DNA of 35,015 bases from Deinococcus sp. (GCF_030523985.1 NZ_JAUNHK010000018.1:1-35015), one strand, 5' to 3'. Counted from the first letter of the stretch, positions 10,236 to 18,458 are shown. Numbers and translations: made by a program. The notes: generated by a model from the sequence alone, not told the origin.

Positions 10236-10936
10236 CGGCGCTGCTGCAAGTCCGCGACCTGCATGTGGGTTACGGGCGAGTGGAGGCGGTGACGGGCGTC
10301 AACCTGAGCGTGCAGGCGGGGCAAATCGTGTCGGTCATCGGGGCCAATGGCGCAGGCAAAAGCACGCTGATGGCGGCGCTGGTGGGTGCGCTCCCTTCAC
10401 GCGGCGTCATCGAATATGCCGGGCGCCACCTGGGTCGCGTGCCGCTGGAAGAACGGGTGGCGGCGGGCATGACGCTGGTGCCCGAGCGCCGCGAACTGTT
10501 CAGCTCCATGACTGTGGAGGACAACCTGCGCCTGGGGGCCTACACGCAGCGGGCCGGACTGCAAAGCGGACTGGAGGACGTGTTCCGGCGGTTTCCGCGC
10601 TTGCTGGAACGCCGCCGCCAACTGGCAGGCACGCTGTCGGGCGGGGAGCAGCAGATGCTCGCCATCGGTCGCGCCCTGATGGCCCGTCCCAAATTGCTGC
10701 TGCTCGACGAGCCGAGTCTGGGCCTCGCGCCGCTGATCGTGCGCGACATCCTGCATATCGTCGCCGAACTGCGCGCGAGTGGCGTGACTGTGCTGCTGGT
10801 CGAACAGAACGCCCGCGCTGCCCTCGCCATCAGCGATTACGGTTATGTCCTTGAAGGTGGGCAGGTCAAGCTTGAAGGTGAGGCCAGCGCACTGGCGGAC
10901 GACCCGGCCGTAGTGGCGAGCTATCTGGGCGGCTGA
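10232..10936 (+). CDS. Branched-chain amino-acid-type ABC transporter ATPase (LivF type)
   Basis: This 234-residue ATPase should pair with the ATPase domain of the preceding fusion protein to power the importer. It has Walker A GANGAGKST, an intact LSGGEQQMLAIGRAL signature, Walker B LLLLDEPSLGL and the following VEQNA switch region, all standard for LivF. Its ATG overlaps the fusion gene's stop by four bases (ATGA), showing translational coupling. Its 3' end overlaps the convergent diguanylate cyclase gene by 16 bp, leaving no room for a terminator between the two coding ends. Confidence 0.92.
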   Translation: MTALLQVRDLHVGYGRVEAVTGVNLSVQAGQIVSVIGANGAGKSTLMAALVGALPSRGVIEYAGRHLGRVPLEERVAAGMTLVPERRELFSSMTVEDNLRLGAYTQRAGLQSGLEDVFRRFPRLLERRRQLAGTLSGGEQQMLAIGRALMARPKLLLLDEPSLGLAPLIVRDILHIVAELRASGVTVLLVEQNARAALAISDYGYVLEGGQVKLEGEASALADDPAVVASYLGG

Positions 10937-12036
10937 ACGGGCGCAGCGGCTTCCGGTCTCGCCGGGGGGTTGCCCAGCGCCAAGTCGGGTGACCAGACGA
11001 CCACCCGGTTGCGGCCCGCAGCCTTGGCGGCGTAGAGGGCGAGGTCAGCCCGCTCGAAACATTCGTCGAGGCGGTCCGTTCCCCGGTAGGCGATTCCCAC
11101 CGACACGGTGAGGGTATGGCCGGGCACAGCCGTGAACTGAGTCTGATGAACGACCTTCCTCAGACGCTCGCCGAGCATCTCGGGCACGGCGCTGCCCGGC
11201 GCACGGAAAATGACGGCGAATTCCTCGCCCCCGTAGCGGTAAGCCTGATCTCTGGCCCGCAGATGGGTTCTGAGCACCTGTCCGAGCTGGGCGAGCACCT
11301 CGTCGCCTGCCGCGTGACCGTAGTGGTCGTTGACCTTCTTGAAATGGTCGATGTCGACCAGGCACAGCAGGTCTCCGGCATCCATAGCAGCGGCGTCCTG
11401 GTCAAACTGGCGGCGGTTGGGCAGGGCCGACAGGCTGTCCTCGTGGGCCTGCTTCTCATAGAGGGCAACCAGTTGCAGCAGCCTGAAGCGGTTACGCAGG
11501 ATGCCCAGGGCGATCAGGAAGCCGCTGTAGACCATCAGCAGCAGAGGCAAATAGACCGTCCAGAGGGCGCCCCAATCCTGACGGACAACGGGCAGCAGCA
11601 GGCCATTGGGAAGAAAAATCAGCAACAGCTTCCACCACAGGCTGCGCCAGTTCAGCGGTGTGGCGAACAGGTCCACAGAGCGGCCCAGCACTCCGCCTAC
11701 CACCGCCACGCTCATGGCGCTGACCACCGCGACCCACACGCCAGCCCCCCCCAGGTAAACGCGGTAGAGCAGCATCGGCACCGCCCCGAGCAGTCCGGCG
11801 AGTATCCCTCGGCGTAGGGCCAGATAGGCGATGGGAACCGCCCGCATGTCGATGATGACGCCGGGAGCCACTTCCGCCGGGTAGAGCATCAGCCCCACGG
11901 CCATGGCAGACAGCAGAAGTGCCCGTGGCAGGTTCATCGCCTGACCGCTGAGGTCGTGCAGGTTCCTGTAGCTCAGGCTCAACAGGTACATCAGTGTGAC
12001 CAGCACACAGAAATTCAGGACGAGTTGAACCAGCAC
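10921..12036 (-). CDS. Membrane diguanylate cyclase, 5TM-LYT-like sensor plus GGDEF domain
   Basis: This 371-residue protein should make cyclic di-GMP from two GTP in response to a signal sensed in the membrane. The first about 180 residues are hydrophobic and resemble the 5TMR-LYT input domain (the IDMRAVPIAYLALRRG stretch is typical). The C-terminal GGDEF domain carries DSLSALPNRRQFD, the metal-binding VDIDHFKKVND motif and an intact GGEEF at 269-273. An RxxD inhibitory site (RARD, 260-263) lies exactly five residues before GGEEF, so product feedback inhibition is likely. The start is GTG at 12036, preceded by AAGGAGG 7 nt upstream. It is divergent from a second GGDEF gene and overlaps livF by 16 bp at its 3' end. 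Confidence 0.88.
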   Translation of the reverse strand: MLVQLVLNFCVLVTLMYLLSLSYRNLHDLSGQAMNLPRALLLSAMAVGLMLYPAEVAPGVIIDMRAVPIAYLALRRGILAGLLGAVPMLLYRVYLGGAGVWVAVVSAMSVAVVGGVLGRSVDLFATPLNWRSLWWKLLLIFLPNGLLLPVVRQDWGALWTVYLPLLLMVYSGFLIALGILRNRFRLLQLVALYEKQAHEDSLSALPNRRQFDQDAAAMDAGDLLCLVDIDHFKKVNDHYGHAAGDEVLAQLGQVLRTHLRARDQAYRYGGEEFAVIFRAPGSAVPEMLGERLRKVVHQTQFTAVPGHTLTVSVGIAYRGTDRLDECFERADLALYAAKAAGRNRVVVWSPDLALGNPPARPEAAAPVQPPR

Positions 12037-12176
12037 TCTGCGGCCTCCTTAGGTCATATCGCTTCACATGATGACGAGTTTATGTCTGAAGGTGGGTGTT
12101 CATTGAGGAGGGGGGAAGCCCTGAGCGCCGTCTGACCTGTCAGATTGTTGTAAGAAATGTGTCCTGGAACATCTCG

Positions 12177-12182
12177 TATGTT
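12177..12182 (+). promoter_or_regulatory. Possible leaderless -10 element of the second GGDEF gene
   Basis: TATGTT ends 9 nt before the ATG at 12192, and no Shine-Dalgarno is visible, which fits a leaderless transcript of the kind common in Deinococcus. The remaining divergent gap (12037-12176) holds nothing else that I recognise. Confidence 0.35.
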
Positions 12183-12191
12183 TTTTCATGA

Positions 12192-13213
12192 ATGAGTGCT
12201 CCGCGCCTTCCGCCAGTCAAGAACACGGCTGCCCGTCAGGTGGGGGTCTTTTTCGTCGTTTTGTTGGGCCTGTACGTTCAGGTGACCCTATTGCGTTATG
12301 AACTGAGCTTGGGCCACCGCTGGCACGCCGATACGCTCATTTTCAGCCAGGTCGGCTCCGTACTGCTGGGAGCGCTGAGTTTTCGCTGGATTCAGAGCCG
12401 CGATTTGGGGGCGGTGCTGAGCGGCTTTATCGCCCTTTGTCTGGTCTTGCGCCTCGTTCCGGCAGCCCTGTACGGGAGGCCACTTGAGGTCAGCGATTTC
12501 ATGATTTACCTGATGCTGGTGGCCGTATCGACGTCAGGCCTGACCTGGCAGGTGTCCCTCACCATCTGCCTCACGGCTCTGGGGGCGCTCTACGCGGTGA
12601 GCTTCATCCACGGGGGCAACAACTTGGAGGGACTGATCTACTCGGTCTTTCTGACTGGCCTGATGCATTTTCTCTCGGTCTTCAACCTGAGGGCCGAGCG
12701 GCAGCAACTCATGATGCTCGACATCACTCAACTGGCCCTCAGGGACGAGCTGACGGGCCTGGCCAATCGTCGGGCCATCTATGGGCGGCTGCGCGACCTG
12801 ATGGCTTCCAGGAGCGAGTGGGGGAGGGGCGGCAGTGTGGCCCTGCTCGACATCGACCACTTCAAACAGGTCAACGACACGCGGGGCCACGACGCCGGGG
12901 ACAGGCTGCTTCAGGAGATGGCCCGCTTGCTCGAAAGATGCGTGAGCGGCTTCGGTCTGGCCGGACGTTGGGGGGCGAAGAATTTATCGTCCTGCTGGAA
13001 AATGTCAGCCGCAGCGAGGCCATCGAGAGGGTGGAACGTGTTTTGCAGGCGGTTCGTGACTCGGCTTTTACCGATGCGCCCAGCCTGACGGTCAGCGCCG
13101 GATTCGCCACCCTCGACGAGGGCGAGACCTCCGAGCAGGTGGTCAAACTGGCCGACGAACGGCTCTACGCCGCCAAGCGTGCCGGACGCGACCGCGTCGT
13201 TTTCTCGTCCTGA
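12192..13213 (+). pseudogene. Membrane GGDEF protein broken by a frameshift in a G6 tract
   Basis: Two overlapping frames together encode one membrane diguanylate cyclase of about 340 residues. The first frame, from ATG 12192, gives about six hydrophobic segments (residues 15-165), then DELTGLANRR and LLDIDHFKQVNDTRGHDAG. It runs into GRWGAKN and unrelated sequence, ending at 13088. The other frame carries GGEEFIVLLENV and the rest of the domain (DERLYAAKRAGRDRVVF) to the stop at 13213. The switch falls in six consecutive G at 12970-12975; a seventh G would restore GRWGGEEF. It is therefore a one-base deletion, a sequencing error or a slippery, phase-variable tract. No RxxD inhibitory site precedes GGEEF, unlike the divergent neighbour. 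As written, the protein would lose its catalytic loop. Confidence 0.8.
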
Positions 13214-13304
13214 ACGGGGTTGCGCGTCTGCCCCCGGCACCGACCTGTCCGTCAGGGGCAACACCCTCGGCAGCTTTGAAGGTCGTAAGACTTTACATTT
13301 GAAA

Positions 13305-13333
13305 TTGCCAATCTTTAAAAACTTTGCGATAGT
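13305..13333 (+). promoter_or_regulatory. Sigma-70-like promoter of the racemase operon
   Basis: TTGCCA (13305-13310, five of six matches to TTGACA) and GATAGT (13328-13333) are separated by 17 bp within a locally AT-rich stretch. Transcription would begin near 13340, giving a leader of about 70 nt before the ATG at 13411, which has GGAG 7 nt upstream. The rest of the gap 13214-13410 shows nothing else. Confidence 0.55.
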
Positions 13334-13410
13334 GAACTCTTGGACCGCGCAGGATGTGCCTGTTCGGTTCCATTTTCCCTTCACTTCTTTGAGTTCGCCG
13401 GAGTACCCCC

Positions 13411-14595
13411 ATGACCCTGACTGCCTCGCCCCTCGTCCTCGACCACGCTGAACTGCGGCTGCTCGACATGCCGCTGCTGTTCGATTTCGAAACCAGTTTC
13501 GGGGTCATGCGCCGCCGCTATGTGCCGCTGCTGACGCTGCGTAGTGGGGACTGTGAAGGCTATGCCGAGGGCGTGATGGATTATCTGCCGCTCTACCGCG
13601 AGGAAACGGTGGCGGGCGCGGTGGCCTTTCTGGAAGGGCAATTGCTGCCGCGTCTGCTCGGGCGGGCCTTTGCCACCCCCGAAGCCCTCGCCGCTGAACT
13701 CGCGCCTTACCGGGGCAACCGCATGGCGCGGGCGATGGTCGAGATGGCCTTCTGGGACCTGCGGGCGAAGCAACTCGGTGTGCCGCTGTGGCAACTGCTC
13801 GGCGGCGTACGCCAGAGCGTGCCGGTGGGGGTCAGTCTGGGCATTCAGCCGAGTGCCGAACAGACCGCCGAACTCGCGGCCCGTTACGCTGCCGAGGGCT
13901 ACCGCCGCATCAAACTCAAAATCAAGCCCGGCTGGGACGTGCGGCCAGTCGCCGCCGTGCGCTCGGCCCTGCCCGACATCGAACTGACGGTGGACGCCAA
14001 CAGCGCGTACACGCTGGCCGACGCGGGCACCCTGCAAAAGCTGGACGACTACGGCCTGAAATACATCGAGCAGCCCCTCGCCTTCGACGACCTGCTCGAC
14101 CACGCCACGCTGCAAAAGAGCCTGCGGACGCCGCTGTGTCTCGACGAGAGCGTGACCAGCGCCCGCGACGCCCGGCAAGCCCTCGGCATCGGCGCGGGGC
14201 GGGTCATCAACCTCAAGGTGGCGCGGGTCGGCGGGCACCTCGAAGCGCGGCGTATTCACGACCTCACCCTGGCGTTCGACGCCCCTTTGTGGTGCGGCGG
14301 CATGGTCGAAACGGGCATCGGGCGGGCGCACAACATCCATCTCTCCACCCTCGAAAATTTCAAGCTCCCCGGCGACACCAGTTCGGCGAGTCGCTACTGG
14401 GCACGCGACATCGTGCAGGAGCGGCTCGAAGTGGAGGGCGGCCTGATGCCCGTTCCCCCCGGGCCCGGTATCGGCGTCACCCTCGACCCCGACACGCTGG
14501 CGAGCGTCACCCGCTGGAAACGCGAAATTCGCGCCGGGCAGACGCCCTTTATCGACGACCTGCCGAACCAGCCTCCCGCCGACGAAGTGTACTGA
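13411..14595 (+). CDS. N-succinylamino acid racemase / o-succinylbenzoate synthase family enzyme
   Basis: This 394-residue enolase-superfamily enzyme belongs to the NSAR/OSBS (N-acylamino acid racemase) group. It should abstract the alpha proton of an N-succinyl amino acid for racemisation, and related enzymes also dehydrate SHCHC to o-succinylbenzoate. The KxK motif KLKIK spans 168-172 (K168, K170); metal ligands fall at D195 (VDANSAY), E220 (YIEQPL) and D245 (CLDES); the opposite lysine is K269 (NLKVARVGG). As I remember the D. radiodurans racemase, its residues carry the same numbers. CGGMVETGIGRAHN near 290-305 is also characteristic. The next genes are an amino-acid binding protein and a GNAT acyltransferase, which favours amino-acid racemisation over menaquinone synthesis. 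The start has GGAG 7 nt upstream. The C-terminus is longer than I expect by about 15-20 residues. Confidence 0.88.
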   Translation: MTLTASPLVLDHAELRLLDMPLLFDFETSFGVMRRRYVPLLTLRSGDCEGYAEGVMDYLPLYREETVAGAVAFLEGQLLPRLLGRAFATPEALAAELAPYRGNRMARAMVEMAFWDLRAKQLGVPLWQLLGGVRQSVPVGVSLGIQPSAEQTAELAARYAAEGYRRIKLKIKPGWDVRPVAAVRSALPDIELTVDANSAYTLADAGTLQKLDDYGLKYIEQPLAFDDLLDHATLQKSLRTPLCLDESVTSARDARQALGIGAGRVINLKVARVGGHLEARRIHDLTLAFDAPLWCGGMVETGIGRAHNIHLSTLENFKLPGDTSSASRYWARDIVQERLEVEGGLMPVPPGPGIGVTLDPDTLASVTRWKREIRAGQTPFIDDLPNQPPADEVY

Positions 14596-14632
14596 TTCCC
14601 CTTCTCAGCTTCCCATCCCCGGAGGATTTTTC

Positions 14633-15406
14633 ATGACCAGATTCAAGACGGCTCTTTCCCTGCTCGGTGCCCTGACCCTGCTGTCCAGCGCTCAGGCCGC
14701 CCCGCGTACCTGGGCACAGATCAAGGCGTCCGGCACCCTGCGCCTGGCGACCGAGGGCGCTTTTCCCCCTTTCAACGGCTATCAGGGCAAGAAACTGGTC
14801 GGCTTCGAGGTAGACCTCGGCAACGCCATCGGCAAGGCGTTGGGCCTCAAGGTCGAGTGGACCTCGCAGCCCTTCGACACCCTGCTGATCGGCCTGAACC
14901 AGGGCCGCTACGACGCGGTGCTGGCCTCGCACGCCATTACCGCCGAGCGGCAAAAAGCGGTGGATTTTCTCGCGCCGCACTACTGCTCCACTGTGAACAT
15001 CGTGGCGAAAAAGGGTGGCCCGACCACCCGCGCCGCGCTCAGGGGCAAGACGGTCGGCAGTCAGATCGGCACCTCGCAACTGCCCATCCTGCGCCAGATT
15101 CCTGGCATTGGGGAAGTGCGCACCTACCCCAACGACCAGGCCATCCTGACCGCGCTGATGGCGGGCCGGGTGGACGCCTGGTCGAGCAACGGCCCGGTGG
15201 TCGCCTACATGCTCAAGCAGGCCAAGCTGCAGGACAAACTGGTCATCGGTGAAACCATCTCCAACGAGCGCAACGCCGGAGCCGTCGCCAAGGGCAACAA
15301 AACGGTGTTGGCAGCACTGAACGGCGGGCTAAACAAGGTGATGCAGGGCGGCACCTACGCCAAACTGAGCGACCAGTGGTTTGGCCGGGATATCCGCTGC
15401 AAATGA
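14633..15406 (+). CDS. Family 3 (polar amino acid) ABC substrate-binding protein
   Basis: This 257-residue protein should bind an amino acid in the periplasm or cell envelope. A signal peptide is plain, with likely cleavage after AQA at residue 22. The mature part shows the usual SBP_bac_3 landmarks: SGTLRLATEGAFPPF, GFEVDLGNAIGKALG, the QPFDTLLIGLNQGRYDAV block, and a C-terminal region ending YAKLSDQWFG. A strong GGAGG lies 7 nt before the ATG. No permease or ATPase of the matching type is adjacent, so it either uses a transporter encoded elsewhere or is an orphan scavenging protein. It sits between the racemase and the acyltransferase and overlaps the latter by four bases (ATGA), which links it firmly to their function. 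Confidence 0.87.
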   Translation: MTRFKTALSLLGALTLLSSAQAAPRTWAQIKASGTLRLATEGAFPPFNGYQGKKLVGFEVDLGNAIGKALGLKVEWTSQPFDTLLIGLNQGRYDAVLASHAITAERQKAVDFLAPHYCSTVNIVAKKGGPTTRAALRGKTVGSQIGTSQLPILRQIPGIGEVRTYPNDQAILTALMAGRVDAWSSNGPVVAYMLKQAKLQDKLVIGETISNERNAGAVAKGNKTVLAALNGGLNKVMQGGTYAKLSDQWFGRDIRCK

Positions 15407-16161
15407 GCCTTCACCTGCGCGAACTCCGTGGCCCCGCCGAACTCGCCGCCGCCGAGGACCTGCAATTTCTGGTCTGGGGCGGCTCCGAGCGCGACATTTT
15501 CCCGCGTGACGCGCTGCGGATGCTGGAACACATCGGCGGGCTGGTGGCGGGGGCGTTTGCCGGCGAAGTCCTGGTCGGGCTGGTGGTCGGCCTGCCGACA
15601 GCGCAGAGCCACGTACAGCACTCGCACCTGCTGGCCGTGCATCCCGACTGGCGCGGCACCGGGCTGGGCGTGCGGCTCAAACAGTTTCAGGCGCAGTGGT
15701 GCCAGGAACGGGGCATCCGGCAAATCGAGTGGACCTACGACCCGCTGCGGGCTGTCAACGCGCACCTCAACATCCACCGCCTGGGGGCGACAGCGCACGA
15801 GTATCTCGACGACTTCTATGGCGAGATGGGCGGCATCAACGCGGGGATTCCCTCCGACCGACTGGTGGCGGTCTGGACGCCGGGACAGCCCCCGCAGCGC
15901 CCCGACCCTGCCGACCCGTCGCCCGCCGTCAACGACCCCCAGACGGGCGCTTGGCTGGGCCTCCCGGCAGACGCCCCTCACGTGCGGCTGCACATTCCCG
16001 GCGACCTGCCGCGCCTGCTGGCGGACGCGCCGGGCGAGGCGCTGACCTGGCGCACGGCCACACGCACGGCTTTTCACGCGCTGCTGGGCCAGGGCTACGC
16101 GGTCAGCGACTTCCGGGCAGGCGAGTTTCCGGCCTATGTCCTGAGCCGTGCCTCATCCTGA
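15403..16161 (+). CDS. GNAT-superfamily acyltransferase, probable amino-acid N-succinyltransferase
   Basis: This 252-residue protein contains a GNAT fold: the acyl-CoA binding region is HLLAVHPDWRGTGLGVRLK (about residues 75-93), and it is followed by IEWTYDPLRAVNAHLNIHRL, a signature of the COG3375 branch. In Geobacillus kaustophilus a GNAT protein encoded with an N-succinylamino acid racemase succinylates D-amino acids, so the same role is a reasonable inference here. The C-terminal third (from about 175) is a less conserved extension rich in Pro and Ala. It begins at the ATG overlapping the binding-protein stop by four bases. The GNAT fold is seen; the acyl donor and acceptor are inferred from neighbours. 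The third enzyme of that pathway, a desuccinylase, is not in this window. Confidence 0.75.
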   Translation: MSLHLRELRGPAELAAAEDLQFLVWGGSERDIFPRDALRMLEHIGGLVAGAFAGEVLVGLVVGLPTAQSHVQHSHLLAVHPDWRGTGLGVRLKQFQAQWCQERGIRQIEWTYDPLRAVNAHLNIHRLGATAHEYLDDFYGEMGGINAGIPSDRLVAVWTPGQPPQRPDPADPSPAVNDPQTGAWLGLPADAPHVRLHIPGDLPRLLADAPGEALTWRTATRTAFHALLGQGYAVSDFRAGEFPAYVLSRASS

Positions 16162-16226
16162 AGCCTGAGCCGCAACGCTGAACATTGTCTTGAGCCGGAC
16201 AAGAACTGCTGCCCCTGCTGGCGGCC

Positions 16227-16232
16227 TAGCCT
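16227..16232 (+). promoter_or_regulatory. Likely leaderless promoter -10 (TAGCCT)
   Basis: TAGCCT ends 6 nt before the ATG at 16239 and no ribosome-binding site is present. TANNNT at this distance is the pattern of leaderless transcripts in Deinococcus. No good -35 was found at 16-18 bp. Confidence 0.45.
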
Positions 16233-16238
16233 GAAGAC

Positions 16239-17057
16239 ATGACTTCTTCCAGTGCTTCTTCCGACCTGGCTCCCGCCGCGTTGCCGCGCCCCATTGACCT
16301 CACCTATCCCTCCAACCGCTGGGCCGTCGCCGGACTGCTCGGCGGGGTGATGCTGTCGCGTCTGCGGGGCCGCTCGTGGGTGGGCAGTGTCAGTACGGGC
16401 CTGGGTGGGTTCGCGGCCTGGGCCATCGCCCGTGAACTCGACCCCGACCACACCCAGAGCGCCAACGTCGCGCTGCCCCTCGCTCTGGCGACTTCGCTGC
16501 TGAGTGACGACCAGAGCGACGCGGCGGCCATGGGAGACATCCTGGCAGCGTTCACGGCCCTAAGCAGCACCCGCGTCCTGAGTGCCACCGTCGGGCAGGC
16601 TGCCAGCGCCAGCGACCAGGCCGCGCTGGGAGCTGCCGCGGCCATGTGCGCCGGGGCAGGCCAACGGGCCGCCGCGTTGTTGCCGGGGGCGGCGTTGACC
16701 CTGTCCAGCCGTCAGGCCGACGACCTCGCGCCCCGCAACGACTGGAGTGGGCCCGCAGCGCTGCTGGCTGCCGTCTTGCCGACCGTCGGCTCGACCCGCG
16801 CCGCCAGCCGCCAGCCGCTGTCCAGTGCCGCCATCGCCGGGGCGCTGCTGCTCGCGCCGCAACTGCTTCAGCCTGAAGCGGTGGAAACTGAAACCGACCA
16901 AGGTGACCGCACCATTTCAGCCGAACGGGTCGCGCAGTCGCGGCAGGTGGCCCTCGGCGGATTGGCGCTGGCGGCGGTTCTCGGCGGTACGCGCAGCGCC
17001 CTTCCCCTGGCGGTCGCCACCCTGAGCACGGGCCTGCGCCGCCGTCTGGCTCGCTAA
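16239..17057 (+). CDS. Alanine-rich hypothetical protein, possibly membrane-associated
   Basis: I do not recognise this 272-residue protein. It is rich in Ala, Leu, Gly and Ser, with several moderately hydrophobic stretches: near residues 28-38, 50-63, a broad central region (about 118-150), 175-210 and 235-265. A basic C-terminus follows (RRRLAR). The N-terminus has no classical signal peptide. The hydrophobic stretches could be weak membrane helices or a helical soluble core. It is translated from ATG 16239, likely on a leaderless message, and converges with the DUF1990-like pair whose stop codon is only 37 bp away. No catalytic motif or nucleotide-binding loop is visible. The base composition matches its neighbours. 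Confidence 0.65.
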   Translation: MTSSSASSDLAPAALPRPIDLTYPSNRWAVAGLLGGVMLSRLRGRSWVGSVSTGLGGFAAWAIARELDPDHTQSANVALPLALATSLLSDDQSDAAAMGDILAAFTALSSTRVLSATVGQAASASDQAALGAAAAMCAGAGQRAAALLPGAALTLSSRQADDLAPRNDWSGPAALLAAVLPTVGSTRAASRQPLSSAAIAGALLLAPQLLQPEAVETETDQGDRTISAERVAQSRQVALGGLALAAVLGGTRSALPLAVATLSTGLRRRLAR

Positions 17058-17094
17058 ACTTTCCCCGAATTGAGCGACAGGAAGAACAGGGCTT

Positions 17095-17862
17095 TCAGGA
17101 CTTGCCCTGCTCCTGCCGCTGCTCGACATGCTCGTCAACCTGCGCCTGTACCCCTCCGGGAAGGTCGCTGGGGGCCGCCGTCTGAACCGGGGTCTGCTCG
17201 GAGGCGGGCGGTGTGGTGCGGCCCTGACGCAGCATGTCTTCCACTTGCTCCCGCGTGCGCTGCATAGAGCGGTGCGCGAAGCGGCGCTGCAAGGCCCGCC
17301 CGAACATGCGGAACCCGATGCGGTAAAAAATGTTGCTGATCTGGCCCGTCTTGGAAACGGCGTGAATCCTCATCAGCACGCGGCCCGTCGTGAGTTGCTT
17401 GTGGATGGTGAATTCGATCTGGCCCTGCTCGAAGTGGCCTTCCAGGGTGTAGTAGTTGTAGCCCCACACCTGTTCCGGCACGCCGTCGGGGGCGGTACGC
17501 TGCTCGTCGATGATGCCGCCGACGCGTACCCCAAACCAGAAATTGAGAAACAGGAAGCGGCCCCGCAGCACCATGACGCGGTCTTTGAGCGGCGTGTCGG
17601 GGACGAAGATGCCGGTAATCAGTTCGGGCGGCGGAAAGCTGTAGTTGCGCAGCACCTGCTGGGCCGCCTCGAAAGAACCGCCGGGCACGGGCGCACCGGG
17701 AGCCTCGGCAGGAAGCTCCTGCTCGTAGTCGTCAATGTGCCACCCGTTTTCGGTGGTGTACTCGCTCATGCGCGTGAGGTCGAAGCTGGCCTGCGCCTTG
17801 GCATACGCTTCCAGCCGGGCTCTCTGCGCCTCGTACAGTGGGGGACGCTCGTGGCGGCTCAT
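17095..17862 (-). CDS. DUF1990-family protein
   Basis: This 255-residue cytoplasmic protein resembles the DUF1990 family of unknown function. The family-like parts are YTTENGWHIDDYEQ (about 34-47), the FEAAQQVLRNYSFPP stretch (about 64-78), and YNYYTLEGHFEQGQIEFTIHK (about 134-155), where the residue pattern suggests a SRPBCC-like ligand-binding barrel. The last about 50 residues are low-complexity and rich in Gln, Thr and Pro, probably disordered. Its ATG overlaps the stop of the upstream gene by four bases (ATGA), and that gene encodes a protein of the same general type, suggesting an ancient duplication and a joint role. The fold assignment is tentative. Confidence 0.7.
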   Translation of the reverse strand: MSRHERPPLYEAQRARLEAYAKAQASFDLTRMSEYTTENGWHIDDYEQELPAEAPGAPVPGGSFEAAQQVLRNYSFPPPELITGIFVPDTPLKDRVMVLRGRFLFLNFWFGVRVGGIIDEQRTAPDGVPEQVWGYNYYTLEGHFEQGQIEFTIHKQLTTGRVLMRIHAVSKTGQISNIFYRIGFRMFGRALQRRFAHRSMQRTREQVEDMLRQGRTTPPASEQTPVQTAAPSDLPGGVQAQVDEHVEQRQEQGKS

Positions 17863-18458
17863 TCCGCCTCCGCTTTCACCTCAGCCGGCATTTCTTCTTT
17901 CTCCAGCGTCCGCACCTGGATGTCGCCCAGGGCCTCGCCGCCGCTCTTTTCCAGCACGCGCTGGCAGAAGGTGACCCAGGTCTTTTCCTGCATCTTCTTG
18001 CCGACCCCCAGCGTGTCGTAGGTAAAGGCCACCAGTCCGTCACGCGAGGCGGCCAGCGAGCGGATTTCGAAGTGCCAGGCGTCGGCAAAATGCTCGTGCG
18101 GGGTCAGCGAAAAGCAGATGGTTCCGGCCTCGGGATGCCCTTCGAGGGTTTCGAAGGTAAAGGAGGTTTCATCCACGTCTGTCACGCGCACGTCGCCGTT
18201 CCAGGGGCCGAGAATGCGGATGCCGAACTGGTCCCCGACTTGCAGGGTTCGGGGTTCGCCCACTGTCTTCTCGAAGTCAGCCAGCAGGCCGGGGGCGTAT
18301 TCCTCGATATTGAGCTTGATGTCGTCCATCAGCTCGCGTGCGCCGATGGCTGGCCTCTGAAACTCGATCCAGTAGCGGCGCTCCAGCAGGTTGTCGGCCC
18401 CGGTGCTGGCGGTCTGGGTGTCTTTTTGCTCCTCTTGCTTCTGGTCAGGTTCAGTCAT
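17859..18458 (-). CDS. DUF1990-like protein, paired with the downstream copy
   Basis: This 199-residue protein has a charged, Gln/Glu-rich N-terminal tail of about 25 residues. It is followed by a domain that resembles DUF1990/SRPBCC-like barrels: GDQFGIRILGPWNGDVRVTD, then FTFETLEGHPEAGTICFSL and WHFEIRSLAASRDGL. The EGH-(x)n-F segment lines up with the LEGHFEQGQIEF segment of the downstream neighbour. The C-terminus is acidic. The start is ATG 18458; no strong ribosome site or TANNNT box precedes it. It is the first gene of the two-gene operon. No enzymatic residues can be named. The relation to DUF1990 is an inference from the pattern and the pairing. Confidence 0.65.
   Translation of the reverse strand: MTEPDQKQEEQKDTQTASTGADNLLERRYWIEFQRPAIGARELMDDIKLNIEEYAPGLLADFEKTVGEPRTLQVGDQFGIRILGPWNGDVRVTDVDETSFTFETLEGHPEAGTICFSLTPHEHFADAWHFEIRSLAASRDGLVAFTYDTLGVGKKMQEKTWVTFCQRVLEKSGGEALGDIQVRTLEKEEMPAEVKAEAE

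Noticed and set aside
12080..12096. Half-match to the radiation/desiccation response motif (TTATGTC...)
   Set aside because: Only the left half resembles the palindrome as I remember it; the right half is unrelated, so it is not a credible site.
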